In this document: in pieces, positions 8,062-15,717 of the stretch
Numbering within the stretch: position 1 is the stretch's first letter
How the letters are laid out: the number at the start of each line of letters is the position of its first letter
From: an uncultured Bacteroidales bacterium
GTDB taxonomy: Bacteria; Bacteroidota; Bacteroidia; Bacteroidales; WCHB1-69
Assembly (NCBI GenBank): GCA_946407715.1
Contig: CAMJPH010000055.1
Coordinates: 1 to 16,798, forward strand
Length of the DNA stretch: 16,798 bases
Direction: 5' to 3'
Program-made: the position numbers and the translations under genes
Notes under the pieces: generated by a model
Database searches by the model: none
Told to the model about the DNA's origin: nothing
The model's input: only the letters and a program-made list of their open reading frames with translations

Positions 8062-9045
8062 TTATTGAATGGATTTCACAATTGCCTCAACCTCACGCAG
8101 ATAATCTCTTTTATGTTCTTGCGGGGCATACACAAAGCCGTCTATTGAGATACAAGAGGTACTGTCAGGGGCGATTTGGGTGAAACTGTAGAACGGTCCG
8201 CCCATCTTGTCACGGACAGAAGCCCACAATCCCCTCAATTCCACACCGTTATGATACCGAATCTTCAATTCCTTGGCCATGGGATATCCTTCTATATCCG
8301 CAACAATGGGATAAGCGCCTGCAACGGCACCCTGAATATAGGCCTTCGTGATGCGATCTCGCTCTGCCACGATATTCTCGGTGGTCAAGGAATAGCGGGG
8401 GGACTTGTAAATCATGACGAAACGGTCGTTCTTCGGGGTGCGGAAAAGCAGCCAAAGGAAGTCTTCTTCTTCGCGACCGACAAAATAGCCCTCCGGAATC
8501 GTCATCGAGATTCCGAACTTCTCCTTGATTTTTTTCTCAATCACCGGGTTGTTCAATTTGCGATGAGCATTCTGCAAACGCGCTATATCGTTATCATACA
8601 TCGCCTTGACAATCTCTTCCTGGTGAGCGAGGAACAGCTTCAAGCATGAGTCCTGACTGTTTCCTTTGATTTCCACCAGAATTTGCGGATTTGTGAGCGG
8701 GTTCTTGTCGATTTCAAAGCTGTTTGCCGAATAATCCGGGTTAAAATCGAACTGTACAATGTTGCGATGACGCATGAACGACGCCCTGTAGTCAGCGTTG
8801 GAACACTGAATCACATCAAACATCGGTTCGATTTGGTTGATGGCCGGTTGCGGCTGATGCAGCACATCGTAGATGGTTTTCACGGCCGACTTTGACCAAT
8901 AGTTGGAGTCGATGGCCAAGATCATTTCTCCGGCCTTGCCTGTGGAAAAATTCTCCACTTTTATGCCCGAACCGCCCGACTTTGTATGACAGGAGGTCAT
9001 GGACAACAACACTATCGCTAATGCGAAACAACTGATTTTCTTCAT
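8062..9045 (-). CDS. DUF4837 family lipoprotein
   Basis: 327 residues from ATG, with a lipoprotein signal ending MTSC (Cys19). The sequence matches the character of DUF4837, a Bacteroidota family of unknown function. Features include an early AGEMILAIDSNYW segment, a central IVQFDFNPDY strand, a second half with FGISMTIPEGYFVGREEEDFLWL and FRTPKNDRFVMIYKSPRY, and a C-terminal ELRGLWASVRDKMGGPFYSF plus FVYAPQEHKRDYLREVEAI. The two halves each read as an alpha/beta unit. It is an envelope protein, presumably attached to the inner or outer membrane facing the periplasm. It lies upstream of the sigma gene on the same strand and is divergent from dprA. No enzymatic motif is visible. Confidence 0.85.
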   Translation of the reverse strand: MKKISCFALAIVLLSMTSCHTKSGGSGIKVENFSTGKAGEMILAIDSNYWSKSAVKTIYDVLHQPQPAINQIEPMFDVIQCSNADYRASFMRHRNIVQFDFNPDYSANSFEIDKNPLTNPQILVEIKGNSQDSCLKLFLAHQEEIVKAMYDNDIARLQNAHRKLNNPVIEKKIKEKFGISMTIPEGYFVGREEEDFLWLLFRTPKNDRFVMIYKSPRYSLTTENIVAERDRITKAYIQGAVAGAYPIVADIEGYPMAKELKIRYHNGVELRGLWASVRDKMGGPFYSFTQIAPDSTSCISIDGFVYAPQEHKRDYLREVEAIVKSIQ

Positions 9046-9067
9046 ATTAATAAAATTAATTTTTCTA

Positions 9068-9098
9068 TTGATTTTATTTTATTTAATTGTTATCTTTG
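9068..9098 (+). promoter_or_regulatory. Promoter of dprA
   Basis: TTG at 9068-9070, a 20-nt spacer, then TATCTTTG at 9091-9098 followed by C: a near-ideal Bacteroidota -33/-7 promoter. Transcription would start near 9105, about 48 nt before the dprA ATG. This rules out the in-frame TTG at 9087 as the start codon, because it lies upstream of the start site. Confidence 0.7.
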
Positions 9099-9115
9099 CA
9101 GTCCAAAATAAAATG

Positions 9116-9148
9116 CAAAACTATAAAAATAAATCAACTGAAAGCAAA
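9116..9148 (-). promoter_or_regulatory. Probable promoter of the DUF4837-sigma unit
   Basis: On the minus strand, TTTG (9148-9145) is followed after 21 nt by TAGTTTTG (9123-9116), fitting TAnnTTTG. The predicted leader is about 60 nt. It overlaps the transcribed leader of the divergent dprA gene. The tract is AT-rich, so chance matches are possible. Confidence 0.45.
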
Positions 9149-9152
9149 AAAA

Positions 9153-10250
9153 ATGCATACAGAAATTTTCTACCGAATTGCCTTAAACAAGACCGAAGGA
9201 CTTGGAAAATCCACTTTGAAACAGATTCTGACCGCTGCAGGGTCGGCACAAAACGTCTATGAGTTCCCTGAATCATGGCAAAGGAGATTGCAGCACCGCA
9301 AACGTTGCAAAGTGGACATAAAACTCACCGACAAGTTGAGAGGTTTGGTTGACAAGGAAATGAGCCTGATGGAAAAATACAATGTCCAACTATGCCATTA
9401 CTTGGACACGACATATCCCAACCGGCTGAAACGCTGTCCCGACGCACCTGTTTCCTTCTATTTCCGTGGTGGCGGCGACTTCAACCGTTCAAGGATGTTG
9501 GCTGTTGTGGGTACGCGCAATGCAACAGCCTACGGCATCAAAAGCCTCACCAAGATACTCAATGATCTAAAGGACAGCGACATCACAACTGTCAGCGGAT
9601 TAGCGTACGGCATTGACACGGTGGCGCACGAGGAGTCGCTCAACCTTGGCATTCCCACGATTGCAGTATTAGGGAACGGGTTGCACACCATCTACCCATC
9701 CACAAACAAAAACCTTTCGGAAAGGATAACGGCTGCCGGAGGAACCCTCATCAGCGAATTCGACTTCAACACCGGACCTGACAGGATGAACTTCCCGGCG
9801 CGCAACCGTATCATCGCGGGCATGGCGGATGCTGTGTTGGTGGCGGAAAGCGGCATCAAAGGAGGGAGCATCATTACCGCGCACATTGCAAACTCCTATA
9901 ACCGGGATGTTTTCGCCATTCCCGGCACCATTTTTGACGAGCGGCACGCTGGCTGTCACGAACTGATCCGCAAAAACATCGCTGCTATCGTCACTTCTGG
10001 AAAAGATCTGCTTGAGATGATGAATTGGGATTCCGCACCGCAGCCTGTGCAAACACAGCTCTTTCCTGATATGTCTGAAGACGAGGCGTTTGTCTATCGT
10101 TATATTCAAACGGGAAGGAAGACCATTGATGAGATTGCCGAACACTGTATCGGTTTTTCACCATCCAAGTTGGCAAGCATCCTCCTTTCACTGGAGCTCA
10201 AAGGGGTGTTGTTCGCCCTGCCCGGGAAAAGTTATAGCACAGAGATTTAA
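9153..10250 (+). CDS. dprA: DNA-processing protein DprA (Smf)
   Basis: 365 residues from the ATG at 9153. DprA binds incoming single-stranded DNA and loads RecA during natural transformation. An N-terminal helix-hairpin-helix-like region (1 to about 60) precedes the Rossmann-like DprA core: MLAVVGTRNATAYG (115-128), TVSGLAYGIDTVAHE (146-160), AVLGNGLHTIYP (171-182), SEFDFNTGP and FPARNRIIAGMADAVLV (214-230), ESGIKGGSIITA (232-243), and VFAIPG (253-258). A C-terminal winged-helix domain (about 308-360, DEIAEHCIGFSPSKLASILLSL) is present, as in many Bacteroidota DprA proteins. Length and motif order are normal and nothing suggests inactivation. It is monocistronic, divergent from DUF4837 and convergent with the coiled-coil gene, whose stop lies 23 bp away; I see no clear hairpin between them. 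Confidence 0.96.
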   Translation: MHTEIFYRIALNKTEGLGKSTLKQILTAAGSAQNVYEFPESWQRRLQHRKRCKVDIKLTDKLRGLVDKEMSLMEKYNVQLCHYLDTTYPNRLKRCPDAPVSFYFRGGGDFNRSRMLAVVGTRNATAYGIKSLTKILNDLKDSDITTVSGLAYGIDTVAHEESLNLGIPTIAVLGNGLHTIYPSTNKNLSERITAAGGTLISEFDFNTGPDRMNFPARNRIIAGMADAVLVAESGIKGGSIITAHIANSYNRDVFAIPGTIFDERHAGCHELIRKNIAAIVTSGKDLLEMMNWDSAPQPVQTQLFPDMSEDEAFVYRYIQTGRKTIDEIAEHCIGFSPSKLASILLSLELKGVLFALPGKSYSTEI

Positions 10251-10273
10251 AATTACACTTGAGACTGTACTTT

Positions 10274-11026
10274 TCACGACACTGACACTGTCCTTGAAGG
10301 CAATTTCAACGTATCTGAGCACTCCATCCTTGTCCTCAACGCGATTATTTCTCCCCGGATAGTGGAAACATTGTCGTTCTGTTTGTCTTTCACTTCTTCT
10401 ATTTTCGCCTCTACTATGTCGAAATGCACTTCCACCCTCTCAAATCGTTCATCCACTTTCTCAAAACGCTTATCCACTTTGTCAAAACGAGCATCCACTT
10501 TATCGAAACGAGCATCCATCTTATCGGACAACGCATCTATCTTCGCATCCATCTTATCGGACAACGCGTCTATCTTCGCATCAAATTTCGCATCCATTTT
10601 CTCGAAACGTTCGTCCATCTCCCTGTGGAGGGCATTAAACTTCGCATCCACCTTCTCGAAACGTTCGTCCATCTCCCTGTGCAACATATCAAACTTCGCA
10701 TCCATCTTGTCGGACAATGCGTCTATTTTCGCATCAAACTTCGAGTCCATCCTGTCGAAACGTTCGTCTATCTCCCTGTGCAACACATCAAACTTCACGT
10801 CCATCCTATCGGACAAGGTGTCTATCTTATCGGACAAAACGTCTATCTTGGTGTCTTGCAAATTCTGATTTTGCCTCATGAACCGCAACGTGACATGAAT
10901 CTCCGTAAACTTCTTTGTCGTCCAATGACTCAACCAAATGAGAGCGATAATCAGCAAGGACAAAATGGTTAAGATTCCGCCTGGGCTGACAACTACACTT
11001 TGCAATAAAGAAATAAACTCTTTCAT
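10274..11026 (-). CDS. Membrane-anchored repetitive coiled-coil protein
   Basis: 250 residues. A single hydrophobic span at about 17-35 (ILTILSLLIIALIWLSHW) is followed by a long charged coiled coil at about 58-215, then a polar C-terminus. The coil is built from related units of two lengths: 7 residues (DARFDKV, DKRFEKV, DERFERV) and 11 residues (DAKIDALSDKM, twice in tandem at about 149-170). There are also 18-residue combinations carrying LHREMDERFEKVDAKF. Mixed 7/11 phasing suits a straight or slightly right-handed multistranded coil. I recognise no domain with known activity. It resembles small membrane proteins with DUF1640-like or tail-fibre-like coils, but that is only a likeness. With a short N-terminal segment, the coil could lie on either side of the membrane; the Lys-rich segment right after the span favours a cytoplasmic coil. 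Confidence 0.8.
   Translation of the reverse strand: MKEFISLLQSVVVSPGGILTILSLLIIALIWLSHWTTKKFTEIHVTLRFMRQNQNLQDTKIDVLSDKIDTLSDRMDVKFDVLHREIDERFDRMDSKFDAKIDALSDKMDAKFDMLHREMDERFEKVDAKFNALHREMDERFEKMDAKFDAKIDALSDKMDAKIDALSDKMDARFDKVDARFDKVDKRFEKVDERFERVEVHFDIVEAKIEEVKDKQNDNVSTIRGEIIALRTRMECSDTLKLPSRTVSVS
10428..10850. repeat. Degenerate tandem repeats coding the coiled coil
   Basis: The DNA repeats in 21-bp and 33-bp units that match the 7- and 11-residue protein units. The clearest pair is 10512-10544 and 10545-10577, 33 bp each with one difference. The segment ending CTCCCTGTG recurs at 10619, 10673 and 10772, spaced 54 and 99 bp apart. Such near-identical units can expand or contract by slippage or recombination, so unit number may vary between strains. 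Confidence 0.8.
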
Positions 11027-11116
11027 ATTCTGTTTTTTTAACGGTTTGATTTAATTTGTTTTACATCTTATTTTTGTTAAAATACAATCTTTTATTTGTG
11101 ATAGATTTTCATATCG

Positions 11117-11124
11117 CAAAAATA
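11117..11124 (-). promoter_or_regulatory. Possible -7 box of the coiled-coil gene
   Basis: The minus strand reads TATTTTTG followed by C, fitting TAnnTTTG. It lies about 90 nt upstream of the ATG at 11026 in the 219-bp AT-rich intergenic region (11027-11245). No TTG occurs at the expected -33 distance, so the call is weak. Confidence 0.3.
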
Positions 11125-11193
11125 CTATTTTTTTAATACAAACATAATTTTCTAAAAAAAAATCAAAAAAAACTCCAATTCAAATTCACACTC

Positions 11194-11221
11194 TTGAACG
11201 ATTGTAATTTTTGTACTTTTG
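11194..11221 (+). promoter_or_regulatory. Promoter of the class A PBP gene
   Basis: TACTTTTG at 11214-11221, followed by C, fits the Bacteroidota -7 box. A TTG at 11194-11196 lies 17 nt upstream, slightly short of the usual spacing. The start site would be near 11228. An AAGGAA sequence at 11238-11243 lies just before the ATG at 11246 and resembles a ribosome-binding site. Confidence 0.5.
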
Positions 11222-11245
11222 CAGCCTCAATTATATTAAGGAAAT

Positions 11246-13555
11246 ATGTACACGGCAAAATCTGACTTGTCGCAGAAAGACACGAAAAAGAAACAATCCG
11301 GGGATGGCCGTCCAAAATGGGTCAAAACCTTTTGGAAAGTGTATTTCATCTTGTTCGGCCTGGTATGTCTGATGTTCCTCCTCATCTCTTTGGGATGGAT
11401 GGGATATATGCCTTCGTTCGCGGAACTTGAGAACCCGGATTCGAACTTAGCCACGGAGGTCATCTCATCCGACGGGGTACTGTTAGGCACCTATTACCGT
11501 GAAAACCGTTCCAACTGCAAATACGCCGACCTTTCCGATGAACTGAAGAATGCACTCATCGCCACCGAAGATTCCCGTTTCTACAAGCACTCCGGTGTCG
11601 ATGTGAAGGCCCTGTTCCGCGTCGCCTTGGGAGTGGCCACCCGCCATCACAAGGGCGGCGGCAGCACCATCACGCAACAGTTGGCCAAAAACCTTTTCCC
11701 CCGCGACCCTAACGCCGGGAAAATCAAAATCGTGTTCACCAAATTCAAAGAGTGGGTCGTCGCCACCAAACTGGAACGCGCCTACTCAAAGGACGAAATC
11801 CTGGCGATGTACTTCAACACGGTGGATTTCGGCAACAACGCCGTGGGCATCAAGTCCGCCGCACGCACCTACTTCGACAAGGAACCTGCGGAAATCAACA
11901 CCGAAGAAGCCGCCCTGTTGGTGGGAATGTTGAAAGCCCCCTCCAAGTACAGTCCGCGCCGCCATCCGCAAGCCGCCCTCGACCGCCGCAACACGGTGTT
12001 AGGGCAGATGAAAAAATACAACTACCTCACCGAAGCGCAATTCGACTCCATCAAAGCCATCCCGATTGACATGAGCAACTTCAAGTCGCAGGCCCACACC
12101 GCCGGCATCGCCACCTATTTCCGCGAATACCTGCGCATGGTTCTGAAAGACTGGTGCAGCAAGAACCCCAAAAACGACGGCACCTGCTATGACCTATACT
12201 GCGACGGACTCAAGATTTACACCACCATCGACTCGCGTATGCAGCAACATGCGGAAGCCGCTGTGAAAGAGCATGTTTGTGACTACCTCCAGCCTCTGTT
12301 CTTCAACCACATCAAAGGTGCCAAGAACGCGCCGTTCGTCAACATCAGCGACGAGCAGACGCACAGAATCCTCTGGCGCGCCGTGAAACTGTCGGATCGT
12401 TATGCGCAGATGAAGGATGCCGGCAAATCCGACTCCGAAATCGAAGCCGCCTTCAACAAGAAAGTCAAAATGACCGTTTACAACTACAAAGGGATGATAG
12501 ACACGGTGATGACCCCGATGGACTCTATCCGCTATTACAAGTCGTTCTTGCAGTGTGGTCTGATGTGCGTGGAAGCGGCCACCGGCCATGTCAAAGCTTA
12601 CGTGGGCGGAACCAATTACGAGTATTTCCAGTTCGACCACGTGAAACTCTCCAAACGGCAGGTCGGATCGACTTTCAAACCGTACGTCTATACTGTGGCC
12701 ATGCAGAGTGGTGACTTCGACCCGTGTACCATGGTTCCCAACGTACCCGTGACTATCGAGACACCAGGAGGTTCTTGGACCCCACACAATTCCGGAGGTT
12801 ACAAGGAAGGACAGATGATGCCGCTGCGCGAAGCACTGGCGCACTCCCTCAACCAAGTGTCAGCTTACCTTATGAAACGCTACGGTCCGAACGCCGTCAT
12901 CGACCTCGTGCGCAACATGGGTATGACCTCCGACATCCCCGCTGTTCCCTCTATCTGCTTAGGTGCTTGCGAGTTAACCCTATACGAACAAGTCGGAGCC
13001 ATTAACTGCTTCCCCAACCAAGGCGTCTATGTGGAGCCAGTCTTCATCACGCATATTTGTGATAAGGAAGGCAACGTCATCTACACGAAAGTGCCGAAGA
13101 CCAATGAGGCCATGGACCAGATCACCGCGTTCAAGACGGTGCGCCTGATGCAAGGCGTGGTGGATTACGGTACCGGCGGACGGCTTCGCAGCCAATACGG
13201 CATCTCTTTCCCGTTGGCGGGCAAAACCGGCACCACCGACAACCAGTCCGACGGCTGGTTCGTAGGATACACCCCGCTCCTGACCTGCGGCGTGTGGGTG
13301 GGCTGCGAGGACCGTGCGGCGCACTTCCGCAGCACCGCACTCGGACAAGGTGCGAGAACCGCCATGCCCGTGTTCGGACTCTTCATGAGCAAGGTCTATG
13401 CCGACCCGAAACTGCCTTACCTGTCGGTCGTTTCCGGCGAAAACCGCGGAGCAAAGTCGGGCTACAATTTCACCATCCCGAGCGCCTACATCGGCGACCC
13501 GTCGGGCTGCAACGAGACCAAGAGGGATTCCGTCATGCAACTGGATTTCGATTAG
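11246..13555 (+). CDS. Class A penicillin-binding protein (PBP1A type)
   Basis: 769 residues; a bifunctional peptidoglycan synthase anchored in the inner membrane. It has a short Lys-rich cytoplasmic tail and one span (about 31-52). The GT51 glycosyltransferase domain carries ATEDSRFYKHSGVD (catalytic Glu108), GGGSTITQQLAKNLFPRD (138-154) and LERAYSKDEILAMYFNTVDF (second Glu177). An insert of about 100 residues follows (about 330-440). The transpeptidase domain has nucleophile Ser475 in STFK (475-478), SLN (534-536) and KTGTT (660-664). Length, domain order and all catalytic motifs are normal for Bacteroidota PBP1A, so both activities are expected: glycan polymerisation from lipid II and 4-3 cross-linking. 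It is preceded by its own promoter and ribosome-binding site. I give no gene symbol because several class A PBP genes occur in this phylum. Confidence 0.96.
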   Translation: MYTAKSDLSQKDTKKKQSGDGRPKWVKTFWKVYFILFGLVCLMFLLISLGWMGYMPSFAELENPDSNLATEVISSDGVLLGTYYRENRSNCKYADLSDELKNALIATEDSRFYKHSGVDVKALFRVALGVATRHHKGGGSTITQQLAKNLFPRDPNAGKIKIVFTKFKEWVVATKLERAYSKDEILAMYFNTVDFGNNAVGIKSAARTYFDKEPAEINTEEAALLVGMLKAPSKYSPRRHPQAALDRRNTVLGQMKKYNYLTEAQFDSIKAIPIDMSNFKSQAHTAGIATYFREYLRMVLKDWCSKNPKNDGTCYDLYCDGLKIYTTIDSRMQQHAEAAVKEHVCDYLQPLFFNHIKGAKNAPFVNISDEQTHRILWRAVKLSDRYAQMKDAGKSDSEIEAAFNKKVKMTVYNYKGMIDTVMTPMDSIRYYKSFLQCGLMCVEAATGHVKAYVGGTNYEYFQFDHVKLSKRQVGSTFKPYVYTVAMQSGDFDPCTMVPNVPVTIETPGGSWTPHNSGGYKEGQMMPLREALAHSLNQVSAYLMKRYGPNAVIDLVRNMGMTSDIPAVPSICLGACELTLYEQVGAINCFPNQGVYVEPVFITHICDKEGNVIYTKVPKTNEAMDQITAFKTVRLMQGVVDYGTGGRLRSQYGISFPLAGKTGTTDNQSDGWFVGYTPLLTCGVWVGCEDRAAHFRSTALGQGARTAMPVFGLFMSKVYADPKLPYLSVVSGENRGAKSGYNFTIPSAYIGDPSGCNETKRDSVMQLDFD

Positions 13556-13734
13556 GAACATCACCTTTCGTTTGTAGAGAAGCAAACGACAAAAATGACC
13601 CACCCGCCATTCCACGGCAACCGCACCAAAATTCCACTACGACATAGACATAGACCAATGATTTTGGATGTTGGATGTTAGCTATTGGATTTTGGCATCG
13701 TTGGTGGAAATCATGGCGCGAAAGCAACTGGAAA
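13556..13734. other. Intergenic spacer with short repeats and an RHS-like scar
   Basis: This 179-bp spacer separates the convergent PBP and ATPase genes. It holds a weak 7-bp inverted repeat (13568-13574 and 13583-13589) without a T-run. It also holds a tandem GACATA pair near 13641 and low-complexity GGAT/TTGG repeats at 13661-13695. TCATGGCGCGAA at 13711-13722 also occurs just downstream of the other ATPase copy (16609-16620), where it belongs to the RHS segment. That suggests a truncated RHS remnant here. Confidence 0.5.
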
Positions 13735-13903
13735 TTACCGTTCTACCGTCTTCCAACTCTCGATTCGGCGCGTCTCAGAAGAGAAGTTCACCCCGATTTT
13801 GTAGAGCTTGCGCGGGTCGTGGGCGAAGGGCAAGGCGTACTCCCTTTTCTCGATCTGCGCCAACGCCTCCTCGACGGATTTGTCCAACTTGAACTCGAAA
13901 AGG
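13735..13903. repeat. 169-bp direct repeat, copy 1 (ATPase 3' end)
   Basis: This segment, the last 56 codons of the intact ATPase gene, aligns without gaps to 16630-16798. I count about 12 differences, roughly 93% identity. The proteins differ at only three of 56 positions (K/E, P/S and T/V). The repeat probably continues beyond the window, since copy 2 is cut by the edge. Confidence 0.9.
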
Positions 13904-15279
13904 TAGATGTAGTCGGCGGTCTGCACCACCATGTCCATACGGCCGTCGGAAGTGTGCCGCTCAGTCTCCGTGTAGAAGCCCACCATCTTGAAGATGAGTG
14001 CCACGGCATTGTGGAAGTAGAGTTCGGCATCGCCCGCCAACTGGTAATCTTGTCCGGCGAAAAGTGTTTCCAATAAAGACATGAACTTCTCAATCTGCCC
14101 AGCCTCTATCGCCATCACAAAATCCTTGATGAAACTGTCCCTGCCTTGACTTGCAGGGGTGTAGTATCTGAAAAGGAAACGGGAAAAGCCACGTTCCACC
14201 TCCTCATTGGGAAACCCCAGACGATAGGTCATAAAGCGGGGGTCATAGCTTTTGATGGTCAGGTAGCCGCTTTGGTAGAGCAGCGGCGTCGGATTGGTGT
14301 CAATTGCATCCAGACTGCCTAACAGGTCGGCCGTGGCTTCCTCGTGGGTGAGCCGTTCCAGGTCGTAGTGGTTGCGCTTCATCACCTCCACCAGGAACGT
14401 GGGCGTGCCCGACTGGAACCATTGGTCGCCGAACTCCTTGCGTTTTAAGGCAGACAGCAGACTGAAAGGATTGTACATTCCCACGCTGTTGGGGTGGAAG
14501 TGGTAGCCATCGTACTGCTGTTTCAGCCTCTCGTAGCATTCATTCTTGGTCAGACCGTTGGCCGCTGCCAACTCCCCGACCTGCGCATCGATGTTGTCGC
14601 GGATTTCCTGTTCTGTGATGCCGCAAATTTCCGCATATTGTTTGTCCATCGAGATGTCCTCCAGATTGTTGAGGTCGCTGAACACGCTCACTTTCGAGAA
14701 CTTGGTCACACCGGTGAAGAAGGCGAGACGGATGTACTGGTCCATAGACTTGGCCACCCCGTAGAAAGATTTCAGCATTTTTCGGTAGTCGTTCTGCAAC
14801 TCAGGGTCGCCGATGGCCTCCAACAGCGGCTTGTCATATTCGTCCACCAAGATCACGACCTGACGGCCGGTTTGATCGAAAGCACGTTTAATGATTCCTT
14901 TGAAGCGTTCAGAAACAGTGTCCTCTTTTGGATTCTCACCAAATGACGTTTCAAATCGGCGCAAATGTCCGTCGATAATGGAGACAAGGGCCTGGGGTTC
15001 GGTATATTTCGCGGCGTTGAGGTCGATGTGCAGCACAGGATACTGTTTCCACTCGGTTTCCAACGTGCTGATGGCCAACCCCTCGAAGAGTTCCTTCCGT
15101 CCTTGAAAGTAGGCCTCCAAGGTGGTGACCAGCAAGCTCTTGCCGAATCTGCGGGGACGGCTGAGGAAGAAGTAGCCTCCATTTTTTGCGAGCTGATAAA
15201 CTTCTTTGGTCTTGTCGAAATAGAGGAAGTTTTCTTCCCGGATTTTCGCGAATGTCTGTATGCCGATAGGGTATTTCAT
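13735..15279 (-). CDS. AAA-ATPase_like / PD-(D/E)XK nuclease family protein (DUF1703 group)
   Basis: About 514 residues from the ATG at 15279; an in-frame TTG at 15309 lies upstream of the predicted start site and is rejected. The N-terminal ATPase domain starts MKYPIGIQTFAKIREENFLY and has the family Walker A SRPRRFGKSLL (40-50) and Walker B VVILVDEYDKPLL (about 140). The middle part carries YDGYHFHP and VGMYNPFSLL, usual for this family. The C-terminal PD-(D/E)XK-like nuclease domain has Asp449 (GRMDMVVQ) and E462-F-K464 (YIYLFEFKLDKS). The family is multicopy in many Bacteroidota genomes and its biological role is not established. A second, nearly identical 3' end lies at the right edge of the window. 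The gene has its own promoter and looks intact. Confidence 0.9.
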   Translation of the reverse strand: MKYPIGIQTFAKIREENFLYFDKTKEVYQLAKNGGYFFLSRPRRFGKSLLVTTLEAYFQGRKELFEGLAISTLETEWKQYPVLHIDLNAAKYTEPQALVSIIDGHLRRFETSFGENPKEDTVSERFKGIIKRAFDQTGRQVVILVDEYDKPLLEAIGDPELQNDYRKMLKSFYGVAKSMDQYIRLAFFTGVTKFSKVSVFSDLNNLEDISMDKQYAEICGITEQEIRDNIDAQVGELAAANGLTKNECYERLKQQYDGYHFHPNSVGMYNPFSLLSALKRKEFGDQWFQSGTPTFLVEVMKRNHYDLERLTHEEATADLLGSLDAIDTNPTPLLYQSGYLTIKSYDPRFMTYRLGFPNEEVERGFSRFLFRYYTPASQGRDSFIKDFVMAIEAGQIEKFMSLLETLFAGQDYQLAGDAELYFHNAVALIFKMVGFYTETERHTSDGRMDMVVQTADYIYLFEFKLDKSVEEALAQIEKREYALPFAHDPRKLYKIGVNFSSETRRIESWKTVER

Positions 15280-15297
15280 GACGGTGGATTTTCGCCG

Positions 15298-15328
15298 CAA
15301 AAATAGCAAATTTATTTCAAAAAGACAA
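15298..15328 (-). promoter_or_regulatory. Promoter of the intact ATPase/nuclease gene
   Basis: On the minus strand, TTG (15328-15326), 20 nt, then TATTTTTG (15305-15298) followed by C. This is a good -33/-7 fit. The start site would be near 15291, leaving a leader of only about 12 nt before the ATG at 15279. The -33 element falls within a short tandem repeat. Confidence 0.55.
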
Positions 15329-15351
15329 CTTGGACAACTTGGGACAACTTG
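15324..15351. repeat. Three tandem GACAACTTG units
   Basis: GACAACTTG occurs at 15324-15332, 15333-15341 and 15343-15351, with one extra G between the second and third. The first copy contains the -33 TTG of the ATPase promoter on the minus strand (the CAA at 15326-15328). The repeat lies between the promoter and the RHS remnant. It could be an operator or a slippage product. Confidence 0.7.
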
Positions 15352-15355
15352 TTTG

Positions 15356-15421
15356 CCCCGTAGCGGAACGGGGGTGCTGAGGCGGGGATGTGGCGGTAGG
15401 GTTCATGGCGCGAGGATAGGA
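15356..15421. repeat. 66-bp RHS-derived repeat, copy 1 (remnant)
   Basis: Ungapped match to 16562-16627 with 9 differences (57 of 66, about 86%). On the minus strand in the RHS frame it encodes RHEPYRHIPASAPPFRYG, compared with RHDPHRHIPASAPPFLYG in copy 2. Here it is not followed by the RHS core, so it is a broken RHS fragment next to the ATPase promoter. Confidence 0.8.
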
Positions 15422-15480
15422 TTATTTCGGGTTGGGGAAGATTATTGGAATTGATTTCTGAAAACAACGAAACGACCACC

Positions 15481-15717
15481 TTATCTATAGCGATGTCGAT
15501 TCGGGTACCAGTCGTAACCAGGAGTTCCTCCTGTTATCAAGAAAACTAAAGTCGCCACAAGGAAGATTATGATCACAACTATCATAACAACGCGTTCTAT
15601 TTCAGGTTCCTTTTCTGAAGAAATACTAATTTTATTTTTGGCGCGAGGATGTTTTTGTGCATACGTTTTTCTTCGGCGGAGTTTTGGTTTGACGCTCTTG
15701 TTCCTTTTTTTATTCAT
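15481..15717 (-). CDS. Small basic membrane protein in the immunity position
   Basis: 78 residues. Its ATG (15717-15715) overlaps the TGA of the RHS gene (15716-15714) in an ATGA arrangement, so translation is likely coupled. The first about 30 residues are very Lys/Arg-rich (NKKRNKSVKPKLRRRK). One hydrophobic span (about 43-62, VVMIVVIIIFLVATLVFLIT) is followed by a short tail ending in WYPNRHRYR. The positive-inside rule predicts a cytoplasmic N-terminus. I recognise no family. A small gene placed directly after an RHS tip is normally its immunity partner, and a membrane-bound form would suit a toxin acting at or crossing the inner membrane. That role is inference from position only. Confidence 0.6.
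   Translation of the reverse strand: MNKKRNKSVKPKLRRRKTYAQKHPRAKNKISISSEKEPEIERVVMIVVIIIFLVATLVFLITGGTPGYDWYPNRHRYR

Noticed and set aside
9087..9152. Upstream TTG start for dprA adding 22 residues
   Set aside because: It overlaps the -7 box of the dprA promoter and lies upstream of the predicted transcript start; the added residues are Lys/Ile-rich leader sequence.
10428..10850. Regularly spaced repeats considered as a CRISPR-like array
   Set aside because: The units are in-frame coding repeats of 7 or 11 codons with no unique spacers and no cas genes nearby.
10362..10972. Long plus-strand open frames (168 and 182 codons) across the coiled-coil gene
   Set aside because: They are antisense shadows of 21/33-bp repeats that keep all frames open. 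The minus-strand frame has a start, a membrane span and coherent coiled-coil units.
12194..12856. Minus-strand open frame of 220 codons inside the PBP gene (and another at 12980-13615)
   Set aside because: They lie antisense to a gene with all PBP1A catalytic motifs. The region is GC-rich, which lengthens antisense frames, and the products look like no protein family.
13568..13589. Inverted repeat TCGTTTG / CAAACGA after the PBP gene as a terminator
   Set aside because: The 7-bp stem is not followed by a T-run on either strand, so there is too little support for an intrinsic terminator.
15280..15309. TTG start for the intact ATPase gene adding 10 residues
   Set aside because: It overlaps the predicted -7 box, and the family normally begins with the MKYPIGIQ-type start found at 15279.
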